NCBI GenBank assembly: GCA_018136815.1
Contig: CM030944.1
Location: 1,054,456 to 1,118,455 of the forward strand
DNA length: 64,000 bases
DNA from: Isochrysis galbana
Taxonomy: Eukaryota > Haptophyta > Isochrysidales > Isochrysidaceae
Direction of reading: 5' to 3'
Shown: one piece after another, positions 41,171 to 52,201 of the stretch
How positions within the stretch are numbered: position 1 is the first letter of the stretch
How the letters are laid out: each line of letters starts with the position of its first letter
Translations under genes and position numbers: made by a program
The notes under the pieces: generated by a model
What the model saw: only the letters and a program-made list of their open reading frames with translations
What the model was told of the DNA's origin: nothing
The model's database searches: none

Positions 41171-42130
41171 ATGGCAGACACTGACAGCTACTCCTACCAT
41201 GACCTTTCAGACATCTTCCCGTCAGCAACAAACAACGACTCTTTCACGGCCGCGTCAGCTGCCGGCTCGATCGAACGGCCCTCTGCCTACGAGCCTGTAG
41301 TCATCGCATGTTCGACAAGCACAAATTCAGGCTTGGCGCCTACGACCGCGCCCTCTCATAGTCCCGCTCCCTCTCTGCCTATGGGAACAGCGGGAACTTC
41401 TTTTGACCCACAAGGGGTCCACTTTGTCGGAACCGGCGGCTCCGAGCCTCCGCAAGACCCTTCCAGCACGGCGGCGCCATCCGCCGCTCCGTCAGACGAG
41501 CCGCTGCTCGTAGACTCACTCCGCGAGCGAGCCGAGCTCACCTCTCTCGGGACCTCGGGCTACCCGGGGCTCGACCCCCATTCCCACCCGCTTGACTACA
41601 GCGCGTGGGAACACGTAAGCGAGGCTCCCTCCGTCGCCGACCTCTTGGCTGACCGCCTCGCTCACATGCAGTCCGCGATCGAAGCTCAACAACTTCGCGA
41701 CGAGAAGCGCGACCGAGAGCACGCCGCTCTCCTCGAGATGATAGCGGGCCTCAACAACCATGTCAGAGCCTTGCGGGCTTCCACCACCCCGACGTCCGCA
41801 GAAGTGGCGGCAGACCCTCCGGCGCCGAAACCGCCTCCTCCGTCGACTGCGCGTCCGTCAGCGCCCCACTCGGCTGCCCCACCTCGCACTTCGGTGGGGA
41901 TGCTCCCTTACGCCCCTCGCCCTGCCTCTCGGGCTGATTTCACTCCCGCTCCCGTCTACGGACACCCCGAGGACCTCCACAAGGACCTCCACACTCCACC
42001 GGTGACCCGCCGAAACCGAAGACAAAGGAACGAGGGGGGAAGCGGAAAGGAGAGAGGAGAGTGGGGGTTGGGGCAAGGGCGATGTCTTGCGGAGGTCCTG
42101 CTGGGGGGAGGAGTACATGTAGTAGCGTAG
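41171..42130 (+). mobile_element. Gag-like fragment of a second retroelement family
   Basis: An open frame starts MADTDSYSYHDLSDIFPSAT, continues Ser/Pro/Thr-rich, has a coiled coil (about residues 163-200: LADRLAHMQSAIEAQQLRDE, EHAALLEMIAGLNNHVRAL) and a Pro-rich end. Residues about 25-50 (AASAAGSIERPSAYEPVV) are repeated exactly on the minus strand near 53,110-53,200 next to an LTR, so the sequence is dispersed. The layout (disordered, coiled coil, then expected capsid) suggests the N-terminal part of a Gag. No capsid, zinc knuckle or pol follows, so this is a fossil piece. A host gene remains possible. Confidence 0.4.
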
Positions 42131-42403
42131 CGCGTAGCACACACCTTCAAGAATGTTTTAAAGCGTACACCAAGGCACATGGGGACTACGAGCCCCTTCT
42201 ACTACAGAACTCCAGGCACTAACCAGATGTTCTCCAATTAGATTACTCGGGGTATGTGTCAGAGTTTTCTTGTTGTCCTAGTTTAATCCTAGTGCTCCTC
42301 TTACAAGACTACAATTTCTAACGATATGTCCATGATGATATAAACCGAGGGAAAGCGGGACTCCGTCCGGGGGGGGGCGGGCGGAGTGGAAGGCCGCCTC
42401 CTC
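42131..42403. other. Upstream region of the glycine C-acetyltransferase gene
   Basis: A short spacer with a G-run at about 42,369-42,376 just before the start. No TATA box or other element is clearly recognised. Confidence 0.35.
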
Positions 42404-44815
42404 ATGCTCTCCGCCTGCCGCCGCTCGCGCTGGCTGAGGCGCCCTTACCCTCGCTCCCTCAGCTCGGCCGCGGCACGTCTGGGCGCGCGGCTTGAGGAGC
42501 ATCTCGACGCGATGCGCGCGCAGGGCACGCTCAAGTCGGAGCGCGTCATTGGCTCTCCCATTCAGCCAGAGATGCAATTGGCAGCGGGCGGACCGACAGT
42601 ACTCAACTTCTGTGCGAACAATTACCTCGGTCTCTCCAACCACCCGCGGCTCGTCGAGGCGGCCGGCCGTTACCTCAAATCGTGAGCGCCTACTCGCCCG
42701 AGCGACATATGCTCGCCTCGCTCCAACCACCCGTCAGCATGCGCCGCTCGCCTTGCTCCACAGGCACGGGCTGGGTGTGTCCTCCGTCCGGTTTATATGC
42801 GGCACCCAGGACGTCCACAAGCAACTGGAGGCGTCGATCAGCGCATTCCACCGGACCGAGGATACGATACTCTTCCCCTCCTGCTTCGATGCAAATGCGG
42901 GACTCTTCGAGTCCATCCTGGGGCCAGAGGATGTGGTGCTCAGTGATGCACTGAATCATGCGAGCATCATTGATGGAATCCGTCTTTGCAAGGCGAAGCG
43001 TGAGAGGTGAGACGAGGAGCGCCTGGGACGGTACAGCGGCCAAGTACTTGCTTTCGCACGCCTAGACTCCAGCTATTAGGCGCAGGGTGCGTGCACGAGC
43101 CCTGCCAAGATGTGCACCATTGACGGTGCTCCCTTGTTCCTTTCAGGTATGCTCATCTTGATATGGGCGACTTGGAAGTGGCCTTGCAGCGGAGTTCAAG
43201 TGCTCGAACGAGGCTGATTGCGACAGATGGCGTGTTCAGCATGGATGGTGACGTCGCACCTCTTGACAAGATCTGTGAGCTGGCAGACCGGTGAGTGAGC
43301 AACGTTTCACTATCTGCCCGGCAAGCTGATTGGATCATGAGCTCGCCGTGAATGAGTTCGGTGGTGCTCGTATTTGCCGCATGTGTTCGCATGGCGCTGT
43401 GTCTTCAGCGGACTATGCTGGAATCTCTAATGGGCTATGGGCGCTTGTGCCATCGCCAACACTGCGGTTCAAAACTTGCTGTCGACAAATAAATCTCCAT
43501 GGTAGACAAGGCCTGCATATCCTTTTGATGGGAGAGGAGGTTGCCCCTCGCAACATTCCAGTTGAGCTCATCGCGTCCTCCCCACCGATTTTAAGGTATG
43601 ACGCCTTGGTCTTCGTAGATGAGTGCCATGCGACTGGTTTTTTCGGGCCTTCAGGCCGCGGCACTCCGGAGCACTTCAGTGTTGAAGACCGTGTTGACAT
43701 CGTCAGCTCGACGTTGGGGAAGGTAAAGGGTGACCGGTTTCCCGCAGCGATGGTCGCCACCTCGGACGTCGATGCCAATGCAAGTGTCATAACGTCCACT
43801 CACCCCGTACTCTTCTCCACCCGTCATGGCTGCCGTAGGCCCTTGGCGGTGCAACGGGCGGTTACACCACGGGACGTTCTCCCGTCATCCGCACCCTGCG
43901 CCAGCGAGCTCGGCCCTACCTGTTCTCCAATTCAATCGCCCCTTGCGTCGCAGGAGCCGCAATCGAGGTGTGTGCCTGGTGGGCAAGAGGTTGGGCATCA
44001 CTAGTCACAATGAATCAGCTCTTGCACAAGACTCCGACTCCCTCTCCTCACTGTTGTCATGAAGGTGTTTGACATGCTAGAGTCGGGTGCTGCTCCAATC
44101 AATCTCATTCAAGAGCGTGCCCACAACTTTCGTCGAAGGATGCAAGAAGCTGGGTTCGTGGTAGCTGGAGCGGAATCGCACCCGATCTGTCCGGTAAGTG
44201 CAGTTCTTCCTTATCGAGCGTCCGTTCACACTCACAACCCGTCTGATGCGGCGGAGAGGCAATCCGTGCCATCAGCTTGCGCGCCGTGATAAGAAAAGCC
44301 CATTTTTATCCGAACCCGAGCTTGCTCAAGATCAGGTTCATTTGAGAGCGGTATATTTCACCCATCTTCATTCGCATTCTTCTCACTACCCCGCGCCGCT
44401 TCTCATCTCATCCCCTCTTAATATGATACCTGCAGGTGATATTGGGCGATGCCCAGCTCGCTTCCACGTTTGCCGACCGTCTACTCATGGAGCACAACAT
44501 CTATGTCATCGGGTTTTCCTATCCTGTCGTACCTATGGGAAAGGCACGCAATCATGTTGCGAATTCCGTCCATTTCCCCCCCCAGTGCGATCTCACACGC
44601 GCGTCCACCTTGAAGCAAGCCTCCATGAGATGTCTTATACATTTATCCCGGAGTATCTCCGTCTATTTTTCGCCCACCGCATTGCTAAGACGTCCCTACC
44701 CGTATGGCAGGCGCGCATTCGTACTCAGTTGAGCGCCGCTCACACCGATGAGCAGATAGATCGCGCGATCGCCGCCTTCATTACTGTCGGTAAGGACCTT
44801 GGCGTTATAGGTTGA
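42404..44815 (+). CDS. GCAT: Glycine C-acetyltransferase (2-amino-3-ketobutyrate CoA ligase), eight exons, mitochondrial
   Basis: This PLP enzyme joins glycine and acetyl-CoA, or in reverse cleaves 2-amino-3-ketobutyrate in threonine breakdown. The exons read as 42404-42681, 42764-43006, 43147-43290, 43596-43722, 43839-43967, 44065-44193, 44436-44543 and 44711-44815. Phases agree and the product is about 420 residues, normal for the family. The N-terminus is a mitochondrial presequence ([20 protein letters not shown]). Motifs: [65 protein letters not shown], the PLP-lysine segment [18 protein letters not shown] (Lys ends exon 4), [33 protein letters not shown]. The last intron appears to use a GC donor (GGAAAG|gcacgc). 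The family also includes ALA synthase and serine palmitoyltransferase, but the length and the ICGTQDVHK segment favour GCAT. Confidence 0.92.
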
Positions 44816-45217
44816 ATCATGGGGATGATTCAATGATGATAGGCAGTGAGCCTAGGGTCGTCGCGTATTTACGCGTGTTGTTTCTCGCTTTTGCCAAGCT
44901 TGGCGGCTACTCTTAAAGCGCATGCACGAAGCTCATGCCAACTTCATTCGTCATTTGCCCAGAGGGTTTAGGGGTGCCATTTCTCATGACGTTGAACATT
45001 TCTTGCATCCTTGAGCCATCATGAATGCAAATTCCTTAGAACAAATGCTTATGCCCGCAAACACCACAAACAGAGGCCCATACAAAGGAGGAGCAACCTG
45101 AGGAAGGAGCAACTTGAGGCTCCTTTTTTCTAGCCGGCACCCCTCCTATTGCGGTTAGAAGAGGGAGAGCGGAGGGAATGGCGCGAGCTCGCCAAGGAAA
45201 CCGCTCGAGGAAAGGTT
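44816..45217. other. 3' flank of GCAT
   Basis: About 400 bases holding the 3' UTR and spacer up to the retroposon's target duplication. No other feature is recognised. Confidence 0.4.
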
Positions 45218-45241
45218 CAACTAAGTTTATACTTAGACGCG

Positions 45242-46083
45242 ATGGAGCGCGCCGCCGCGACTCCCCTCTCATTCGGGCCCCCCGCCGAGGGCGCCCCCCC
45301 TCCGCCCATGGAGCAGCCGCTGTCGAAGCGGCCGCGTCCGCCATCCGAGGCCGAGCAGGTGCGTGCGACTCCAGTCGCGCCACGCGGCCCGTGGCCCCGG
45401 CCACATCGCCCATGGCAGCCATGCTGGTGCCCCCCCCCCCAGGGGGAACAGCAGGCTGCTGGTACCACCCCACCAGCATCAGGCTCCAGAAGCCACTCCT
45501 CCATTGGGCATGCCTTATGGCAGAGAGGCCCCTCCCGTTTTGGCGAGGGCCGCGCTGCCTCGGCAGCGCGGCCCGAGACCGGGTGGCCCTCATGGGCACA
45601 ACCTCAACCACACCATGCTAGCAGAACCCCTCAAATCCACAAGCCCTCGCACGACAAGAACCACCCACACTACGACCGCACGCATCTCTCACACAGCCGA
45701 TAGGCCAAAGGCATCAACTCACCCACATACACATTCACCGCTGACCCGCCCCACCACCTCGCATGGCACACAGGATGCTGACTCAGAAGACGACAACAAC
45801 AACATGGGTGATTCTGACGCCATCAACGACCTCTCACTTCATCAAGCGGGCGACATCATACTCAATGACACGGCGGTGTATGCCGCCATGGTTGAACTTC
45901 TCCTAGAACTCGAGGGCGTGGACCCCGAGCCAGACTTCTGGGCCCGCTCAGCGAGGGGGGCCTGGCACATCGCGGTCAACGAAGACTGCGCGCAGCAATT
46001 CAAGAACAAATGCGGCGACCTCACTGTCATCCGCGTCCAACAAATCGACATCCCGGTCCGCGTTTCGATCGAATCTATCAAAG
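45242..46083 (+). CDS. Retroposon protein, N-terminal and middle part
   Basis: This is homologous to the frame at 3601-4428. The N-terminus is MERAAATPLSFGPPAEGAPP, followed by KRPRPPSEAEQVRATPVAP. The C-terminal block is DIILNDTAVYAAMVELLLEL, then EGVDPEPDFWARSARGAWHI, then CAQQFKNKCGDLTVIRVQQI. Between these blocks the reading frame changes in the middle low-complexity region, so this copy may be disrupted there or use splicing. The nested element interrupts the coding sequence at ESIKE. Function is unknown; see copy 1. Confidence 0.4.
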
Positions 46084-46084
46084 A

Positions 46085-46854
46085 AAAAAACCTTTTAATT
46101 TCTTACCGCACTCGCGGCGAATGGAACCACTACCCACTACAAGTAGCACGTAGCATACTCTCTACTCTCTACACCCCCATTCCCCGGCCCTTCTCCCCCC
46201 GCCATCAGGCGGCTCCCCCCGTACACTACTAGGGGGATTGGGGTGAAGGGCTTAGATATGGTCCGGTGGCCCGCGCCACCCCCCGGTGATCTTTCCCCCC
46301 CTTCCTCCTGTGTCTCCGAGTGGGCGGCCGACTCTGTCTCGTCTTATCCTGTAAACAGGCGCGAGACTTACCGATTTTCCGGTGGGCGGAGCTCTCGCTC
46401 GCGCCCACCCCCTTCTCCGCGCTCTCTCTCCCCTCTCCTGCGGCACGCGCGATGGCGCGCCTGCGGCAGGCCTCCAGCTGCCCTCTGGCGGCCCCTGGAG
46501 GCTGGAGGCTCCTGGAGGCCACCTCAGGGGGCAGAGGAGGCTGGGGCTGGGCCCTGGCCTCCCCTGCCTCTCCCTCGCTGGCGCTCCCGAGCCTCTGGAG
46601 CCCCCACGCTGCACCTGTCTGCCTGTCGACCAGGGGGGGAGGGGGGGTTGGAGCATTGGGCTGGTCACGAGGGGCCAGGATGGGCGAATGGGGCGAGCCT
46701 GTGGGGAAGGGAGTGGGTCAGTAGGGCAGTGGCCTCCTGGCAAGCCATCAGGCATGCCAGGAGGATGGGTGGTTCCTCCCCCATGGCAGGGGAGGAGTGG
46801 AGAGAGGGGGGGGCTCGTGCCCCCCCATGGGTCAACCAAGTATAAACTTAGTTG
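46085..46854 (-). mobile_element. Nested T-tailed retroposon (770 bp) with exact 16-bp target duplication
   Basis: TCGAATCTATCAAAGA occurs at 46,069-46,084 and again at 46,855-46,870. The 770 bp between, read on the minus strand, start CAACTAAGTTTATACTTGG, continue with ttgacccatggggg and a GC-rich middle, and end with a diverged version of the family tail (gtagtgtacgggggg, gagccgcc, aattaaaagg) and a T-run. The exact 16-bp duplication shows insertion by a target-primed, LINE-type mechanism and fixes both element ends. There is no coding frame of its own, so it is a SINE-like, non-autonomous copy. It sits in the coding region of the larger copy. Confidence 0.85.
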
Positions 46855-46870
46855 TCGAATCTATCAAAGA

Positions 46871-47249
46871 GGAACTCCACAAGAAAGGCGCCACGTCTCG
46901 CAAAGCCCTCTATGAAGCTCTACAAGATGTGGCGGCCCACATAGTCGTCGAAGCCGAAGGCCTCGCGCAAGCGTCGCGAATCAACCTCAGCACGCTCGTC
47001 AAGGCGGTTGAGTCGCAAGGCCTCACGTTTCTCAAAGGGAACCGTGAGCGCATGAACCTCGAAGGTGAGTCAGGCACTTTTGTGTCCAAGGTGGCACACT
47101 CGACTCGTTGGCACCTGTACGTCTCATCTGCGAATGGAACCTTCCAAGAAGGAAACTTCCCCCGCAAAATCATCCTCAACATTGACAACAAAATGGTACC
47201 CGTCAACTACGCCGTACGAGCATGCAAGCCGATCTCGATGCCCCCCTGA
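46871..47249 (+). CDS. Retroposon protein, C-terminal part
   Basis: This open segment downstream of the nested insertion begins ELHKKGATSRKALYEALQDV. It continues through a helical region (IVVEAEGLAQASRINLSTLV) and ends with a beta-rich block (TRWHLYVSSANGTFQEGNFP, KIILNIDNKMVPVNYAVRAC) and a stop at 47,249. Normal composition and the absence of internal stops suggest it was coding until recently. No family is recognised. Confidence 0.45.
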
Positions 47250-47639
47250 TACAAAAGGACAAAGCAACGAACCGGTAGCCCGATGCCACAGGAGGAAGGA
47301 GAGAAAACCCATCGGGGATCGGAGCACACCGTCTGCTATAAATAGGAAACCCTGGACCCTGGACACCTAGCCCCTAAGTAGCGCACGAGGGGACGGGCCG
47401 CAAGGCAGGTGGAAGGGGGGTGAGAGTAGCGGGCGTGGCTGCATAGATAAGGTGCAGAGTCGCGCGCGCGGCGAGGATCTTAAGAAGTTTTTTTTTCGAG
47501 CGGAAAGGTTCCCCAGCCAGGCGCCGTCATTTATTCTGCGGAGGAAGCTCAAGCTGTGCACTCTAGTTGGACTGAGCAAAAGCATCCCAACAAAGTTAGG
47601 ATATAACATTAATAATTTATTATTTATTAGTAGTATTAT

Positions 47640-47870
47640 CATTCCTGAGCGTAGCGGAAGGGGTCAGCCGTGGCGGGTGGCGGGTAGGGGAAAATGTGTG
47701 GTGTTGGGTGTGCTGCCTCTCTGTTGCCTCTTGTGGTGAAGAAAATGGTGTGGTGCCAACGCGTCAGCAGGAGTGTGGTTAGGTTGTGCGATTGTGCCCA
47801 TAGGGGCCACCCGGCTTCGGGCCGCACTCTCGCCGCGAGTTTGCGCGGGGTCCCGCAAGAACGGCCGAAA
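47640..47870 (-). mobile_element. Fragment of the T-tailed retroposon family
   Basis: The minus strand reads gcggcccgaagccgggtggc then ccctatgggcacaa, matching the middle of the retroposon reading frame at about 3,925-3,955 and 45,568-45,600. Only this inner part is present. Together with copy 3 just upstream it marks a local cluster. Confidence 0.5.
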
Positions 47871-48710
47871 AGTTTGGGCAAGTCGGGCTAGAAATATATG
47901 ATATGACCTGGGCCTAGTCCCTTTGGCCTTTGTCGCACCGCGACCCATAAAAAGCTGTTGAAATGCAAAAACGCGATAACCGTCCGCCTCCGCCTCGCGG
48001 ACAACGCACATACTAGGGTTAAGAGATACGTAGACGTTGAGCCTAGTAGAATGATAGAACAAGTAAGACTCCCGGCTGGACACGGGCCTTGACTAAGTCC
48101 TTGAATGAAAGCTCGAATAGCGAATAGTAGATGGTTTGGACCCGGAAGGCCGACCTCGGCCTCAGGACAACCAGTTCACCAAGCTTACCGAATGCGCGTG
48201 GTCGAACCGAGGGCTTTTCGAAGAGAAACGAACACCCAGCAACTCGCATCGGCGAGCGTGGTCTCCAAATGGTGGACAGGCGTAGGTCATCTTGACGCTA
48301 GACGAATCCGTCCTGTGTTCGTGTTCGACGAAGTCGGCACACGACGCCAGAACTGCCAAAGATTGATGATCTTTGGCGAGTCATTCCTCCTGCCATGGTC
48401 TCACACATACAGCATGGGAAACCCGCTTGCCCCTCACGCAAGCCGCAAAAATCGCTGAAAGCAGCCAAGGATATGAAGCCTTGCCGTCACAAGCCGGCGC
48501 AACCCGCCCAAGGAATTCTTCGTATCCGGCCCCCTATTGTGGCTCGCCACACGCCTCTTCTAGTCACAACACGCTGTAGAGAGCACAAATCCGGTGACGC
48601 CGCGCCGTTGAAAGCCCGCTCTTCATTGGCGGCGCATCCGAGAATCTCCCTCCCCCAAACCGGTATCTGCACTGCTATGGCCGAGTGCTTGGCCCGCATC
48701 TCATTACATC
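47871..48710. other. Intergenic spacer
   Basis: No gene, RNA or repeat copy is recognised. The right end should hold the 3' UTR of the minus-strand ING-SGF29 gene. Confidence 0.4.
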
Positions 48711-51190
48711 TCATGGAGGTAACCGCAGAGTATATTTTTGCGGCACGCGTATGGGATCAGACCTGCCCGTGATCTCGCTCTCGTCCTCAAACTCGATCAT
48801 ATAGTCGCGCCGCCCCTGCGCGTTCGACTCAAGCTGAGATGGCGGAGTATGGACGTATGCTTTGTAGAAGCACGTCGTGTCAGGGTATAGAGCGAGGACG
48901 GTAGAGCCCACCTATCGCAATTGAAGTGGAGAGGATTGGGGCGGCAGTGAGTGGGACGAGACTGTTCGGGGCGGCATCAGTCAACGCAGGCCCAACAGTG
49001 TCGCCCAAGCGACCAGCCGATGTGCGGTGCGAGGGGTTGCAACTCGCAGCGGAATGAAGTGTGGGGCCAAAGTGGAGCCCCGATGGAATTTGCCCTGCTT
49101 GCCTTGAATTCATTGTAGGCGGAGTAGTGCGATGGCTCCGACGTCGGTAAAGCGATCACGTATCTCGCAGGGATTGTGTGCTGCTTTGCGCCCCCACCGG
49201 AGAGCCCGAGCGGATCGTCCCCAGCATCGACGTCTAGGACGACGTACTTGGAGCTGCCCGAGTTGTACTTTTGCACGACCGCAAGAATCCATTCGTCTGG
49301 CTGACCCTTCACCCCACCGGACATGCGCGCAGCGACCTATGAGGGGTGAAGTCGATACATCACACGCCGCTCAGTGCGCGATTGCAGTTTGCGTGACGAG
49401 GACTTCCCCACTCACTACTGTCACTGCAACCTTAGGCCGCCAAGTGCCCTGTTCTTGTACCTTAATCAAGCACCATCCTTTGCGGCAACGTGTCATAAAC
49501 TCAAGGCGATGTGGAGCAGTCACCTTTGTCTTCTCCGGAAGGATGGAATTCGGCGCTTGCGGCACCGCGCCACAAAGCGGGGTATGTGAGCCCTCCTTGG
49601 ACGCCAGTGGGAGGATTGCGTCTGGGTACTCCTGCCTGGGCGGTGTGAAGGCAACCCCCGCCCCAAAGGCGCCAACCGCGAAACCACGTCCACCGTTCCC
49701 AAGTACGTCAAAACCGGGGAGAGAGACGTCGACCACGGCCATCGTTGCAGCCGCAGCGCCTGCCTTGGAACCTTTCCGCCCTCGTCCGCGTTTGTGCGAG
49801 CCGCCACCCGCTGGGCGTATGGGGACATCAGGGAAGATATCGGCAGCGTCGCACGAGACGGCAGGCGGACGACTCTGCCTCCGCCCGCCGCCGCCGCCAG
49901 CACCACTTAGTGCGAGCCCAAGGTCGAAAGCTGCCGCATCGCTGAGGGCAACCGAAGCCGCAGGTGACAAGCTCGGGGCGAGATTGGTCAGGGAAGAGGC
50001 AGAGCATGCGGCCTCGGCAGCTGCGGATAGAGGTCGAGCGCCTGACGGCCCAGCCGGATTGACGACCACCTTCATGTGACAGGGGAGAAGGTGAGTGGGT
50101 TAGGGCCCACCGCACCCCAGGCGAGAGGAGGGCGCTGTGTGCACCATGCTCTGGGTAGTGAGACACGAGTACGTCCGCCGATGTCGCGAGTGGATGGAAG
50201 CTGGCGTTGCTCGGCGATCCCCGCTCGGCGGCACGTGTCTGGTCTCCAGGGTCAAAACGAAGGGTGAAGACCAACTGATCAACAAGGCTTCGTGCTCACC
50301 TTTGAAGGGTCTTTGAGCTGTCCCTTTTCTCGAAGCTCGTGCGCGAACGACGTCAATTCAGTCTCGCAGTGCTGCAGGTGCGCCAAAATGGAGCGATGGC
50401 TCTCCTGCATGGTGGCAAGAACAGCTGCTCCATTAGCAGGCTCGGCATCCCAACCCGGATGCAACGCGGGTTGAGATACAACAGGCATGGTGGAGTGAGC
50501 TCATTTTCAAGCGGGTGATTCTCAACACCGTGGCAATAGCCAGCTTCTGCTCGTCAATCTCCAATAGCTCCCGGTGCAATTTTCTGGACTTGTGGAGCAG
50601 GTCCTCATCCGGATCCTGGCCGCTCTGAACCGATCGCTTGGCTCTTGCAATGTAGTTCTTGGACTGCTTTTGCATGCGCTCGAAAATGTCATGCGCCTGC
50701 GAGCAGTAGCACATGTGAATGTACGCGACTCGAGTTTATACGTGAGGGGCAAAGGTGCCTTCCGCGATCACGACGCGCCGGCCGCTTGGTGCAGTGAGAC
50801 GAGAGCCATTTCGTGCCTGCGTGTCGAGATCGCGGAGCTGCTTGAGGGTAGTCTTGAGCTCTCCCGGCAGGTCATTCTCCTCGGTGATGCCTGTGAGCAT
50901 GAGCTCGGCCCGGCGATGTGAGAGCCGCTGCGTTTCGCAGAAAGCCATCGCGTGCGAAAGAGCAAGTGGAAGGGAAGCAGGAGAGAATAGGGAGCGGGAG
51001 CGCTGGCAGCGGAGGCTCTCTTGGGGACGGGGAAGGGGGTGGAAGGGAGAGGGGAGGCCGTCGCCGGCACGGCTGTGGGTGTAGAGGGTGTCTTACGATT
51101 GAGGAAGCTGTCGAGATACGACGTGGTCGGCGCGTCGTCCGCCGGTTCTTTGCCGCCGTCAGTCGGTGCCTTTGACGGTCGTCGTGGCAT
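48711..51190 (-). CDS. SGF29: ING-domain / SGF29 tandem-Tudor fusion protein (SAGA-type chromatin reader), seven exons
   Basis: SGF29 is the histone-acetyltransferase-module subunit of SAGA/ATAC that binds H3K4me2/3 through a tandem Tudor domain. The exons read as 51097-51190, 50817-50890, 50529-50696, about 50300-50440, 49524-50069, 49103-49336 and 48711-48911, about 485 residues. The C-terminus is textbook SGF29: TPLCGAVP, KVAARM, DEWILAVVQKYN, KYVVLDVDAG, RYVIALP, VLALYPDTTCFYKAYVHTPP, YMIEFEDE, VPQKYTLRL. The N-terminus is not the usual SGF29 coiled coil but reads as an ING-family N-terminal domain: SYLDSFLNRITEENDLPGEL, LKQLRDLDTQAHDIFERMQK, LLEIDEQKLAIAT, HLQHCETELTSFAHEL. A Gly/Ala/Lys-rich linker (HKRGRGRKGSK) joins them. 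There is no PHD finger. Introns 2 and 6 appear to use GC donors (CAG|gcacga and AAG|gcaagc). The start of exon 4 is the least certain boundary. Confidence 0.85.
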
Positions 51191-52201
51191 GGAGGCTAGG
51201 GAGCCCCAGAGGAGGAGAGTGAGCGGGAGATGAGCGGCGCGGAGGGGTGGGGGAATGGGGTGGGGTGGGGGGGGACACGCACGGGAGCAAGCTGACGTGT
51301 GGGTCTCAACACTCACAGGAAGGGGAAGGGTGGAGGGGCTTGAGAGGGGAGAGGAGAAGGCGCGCGCGCGGAGGGGGGGGCGAGAGGGGGGGGCACCAAA
51401 GAGGGGGGAGGTTAGGAGGAGAAACAAGCCCGAGTACGTAATATATCACGCCGTCGGCGGGAGGCGCGGGCTGCGTTCCCGTTCACAACTCGCGCCCCAC
51501 ACCCGCCCCTCTGCCCCCCGGCGTGCGGCGAAGGTGTTTTTTTGTAAACACCACCGACTCGCTCGGCCCCCCATATGACGCCTCAAGGTTCTCTTGTAAA
51601 GAGCGACGTTCCTATCCTTCCCCCTTTCCCCTCTCCCCCGCTGGGCGCCGCGCGCCGCTCTCGCTCTTCTCTCTTCTCTCTCTGCCCTCTCCCTCTTCCC
51701 CCTCCGACGCGCCGCAAGAGAGAGGTGTGGGCGCACTCTCTCCCAAGCTCCCCCCCCCCTCCCGCCCCGATCTCCTGCCCTCCCCCCCCCCACCCCCCCG
51801 CCTCCCCGCTCAGCACTCGATGCCCCCCATCCCCCCTCTTCCCCTCCTGCTGCCTCTTCCCCCTGCCCCAGCCCATGCAAGGGCACACGAGAGAGCGCTC
51901 CACGTCAATCCCATTGGCGGAAGAGTCCTCCCGCTGGCACGGAGGCAGCCAAAAGGAGAGCGACGACAATTGCTCAGTTCCTGCGCCGCGCTGCGAGGCG
52001 GGCGTGCATCAAGCCGGTCGCGAGCGTGCCGCCGTAACATCAGGCGTCCATGCTCCGAGCGTATACAGCCGCCGTCTGTGGCGGAATATTTTTGTGCAGA
52101 TCTGACACGTGTTTGGCCCCGAATACTGTGCAGCGCTCATCTTTCCGAGCTCACTGCAGGCCCTGGCCCCTTGCAGACCGACCAGCCCCCCGAGCGCAGT
52201 C
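51191..52201. other. Divergent intergenic region between ING-SGF29 and SmE
   Basis: The region between two diverging genes is G-rich at 51,240-51,410 and C/CT-rich at 51,610-51,860. Both promoters must lie here, but no TATA box is clear. Long frames on both strands are compositional. Confidence 0.45.

Larger units (their letters stand above)
45218..47495 (+). mobile_element. T-tailed retroposon copy 3, carrying a nested copy
   Basis: The 5' end is CAACTAAGTTTATACTT at 45,218 and the 3' end is a T-run at 47,488-47,495. Flanks are tcgaggaaaggtt before and tcgagcggaaaggtt after, a target duplication of 13-15 bp with a 2-bp difference. The body starts with the same reading frame as copy 1 (atggagcgcgcc at 45,242). 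It has a later block ending ...VSIESIKE, is split by a 770-bp nested insertion at 46,085-46,854, then continues with a well-formed segment (ELHKKGATSRKALYEALQD...KIILNIDNKMVPVNYAVRAC) up to 47,249. A non-coding tail follows: tataaata near 47,337, cccctaagtagcgcacgagg, gccgcaaggc, gggcgtggct. The element is a non-LTR-like retroposon; no reverse transcriptase is present in it. Confidence 0.75.
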
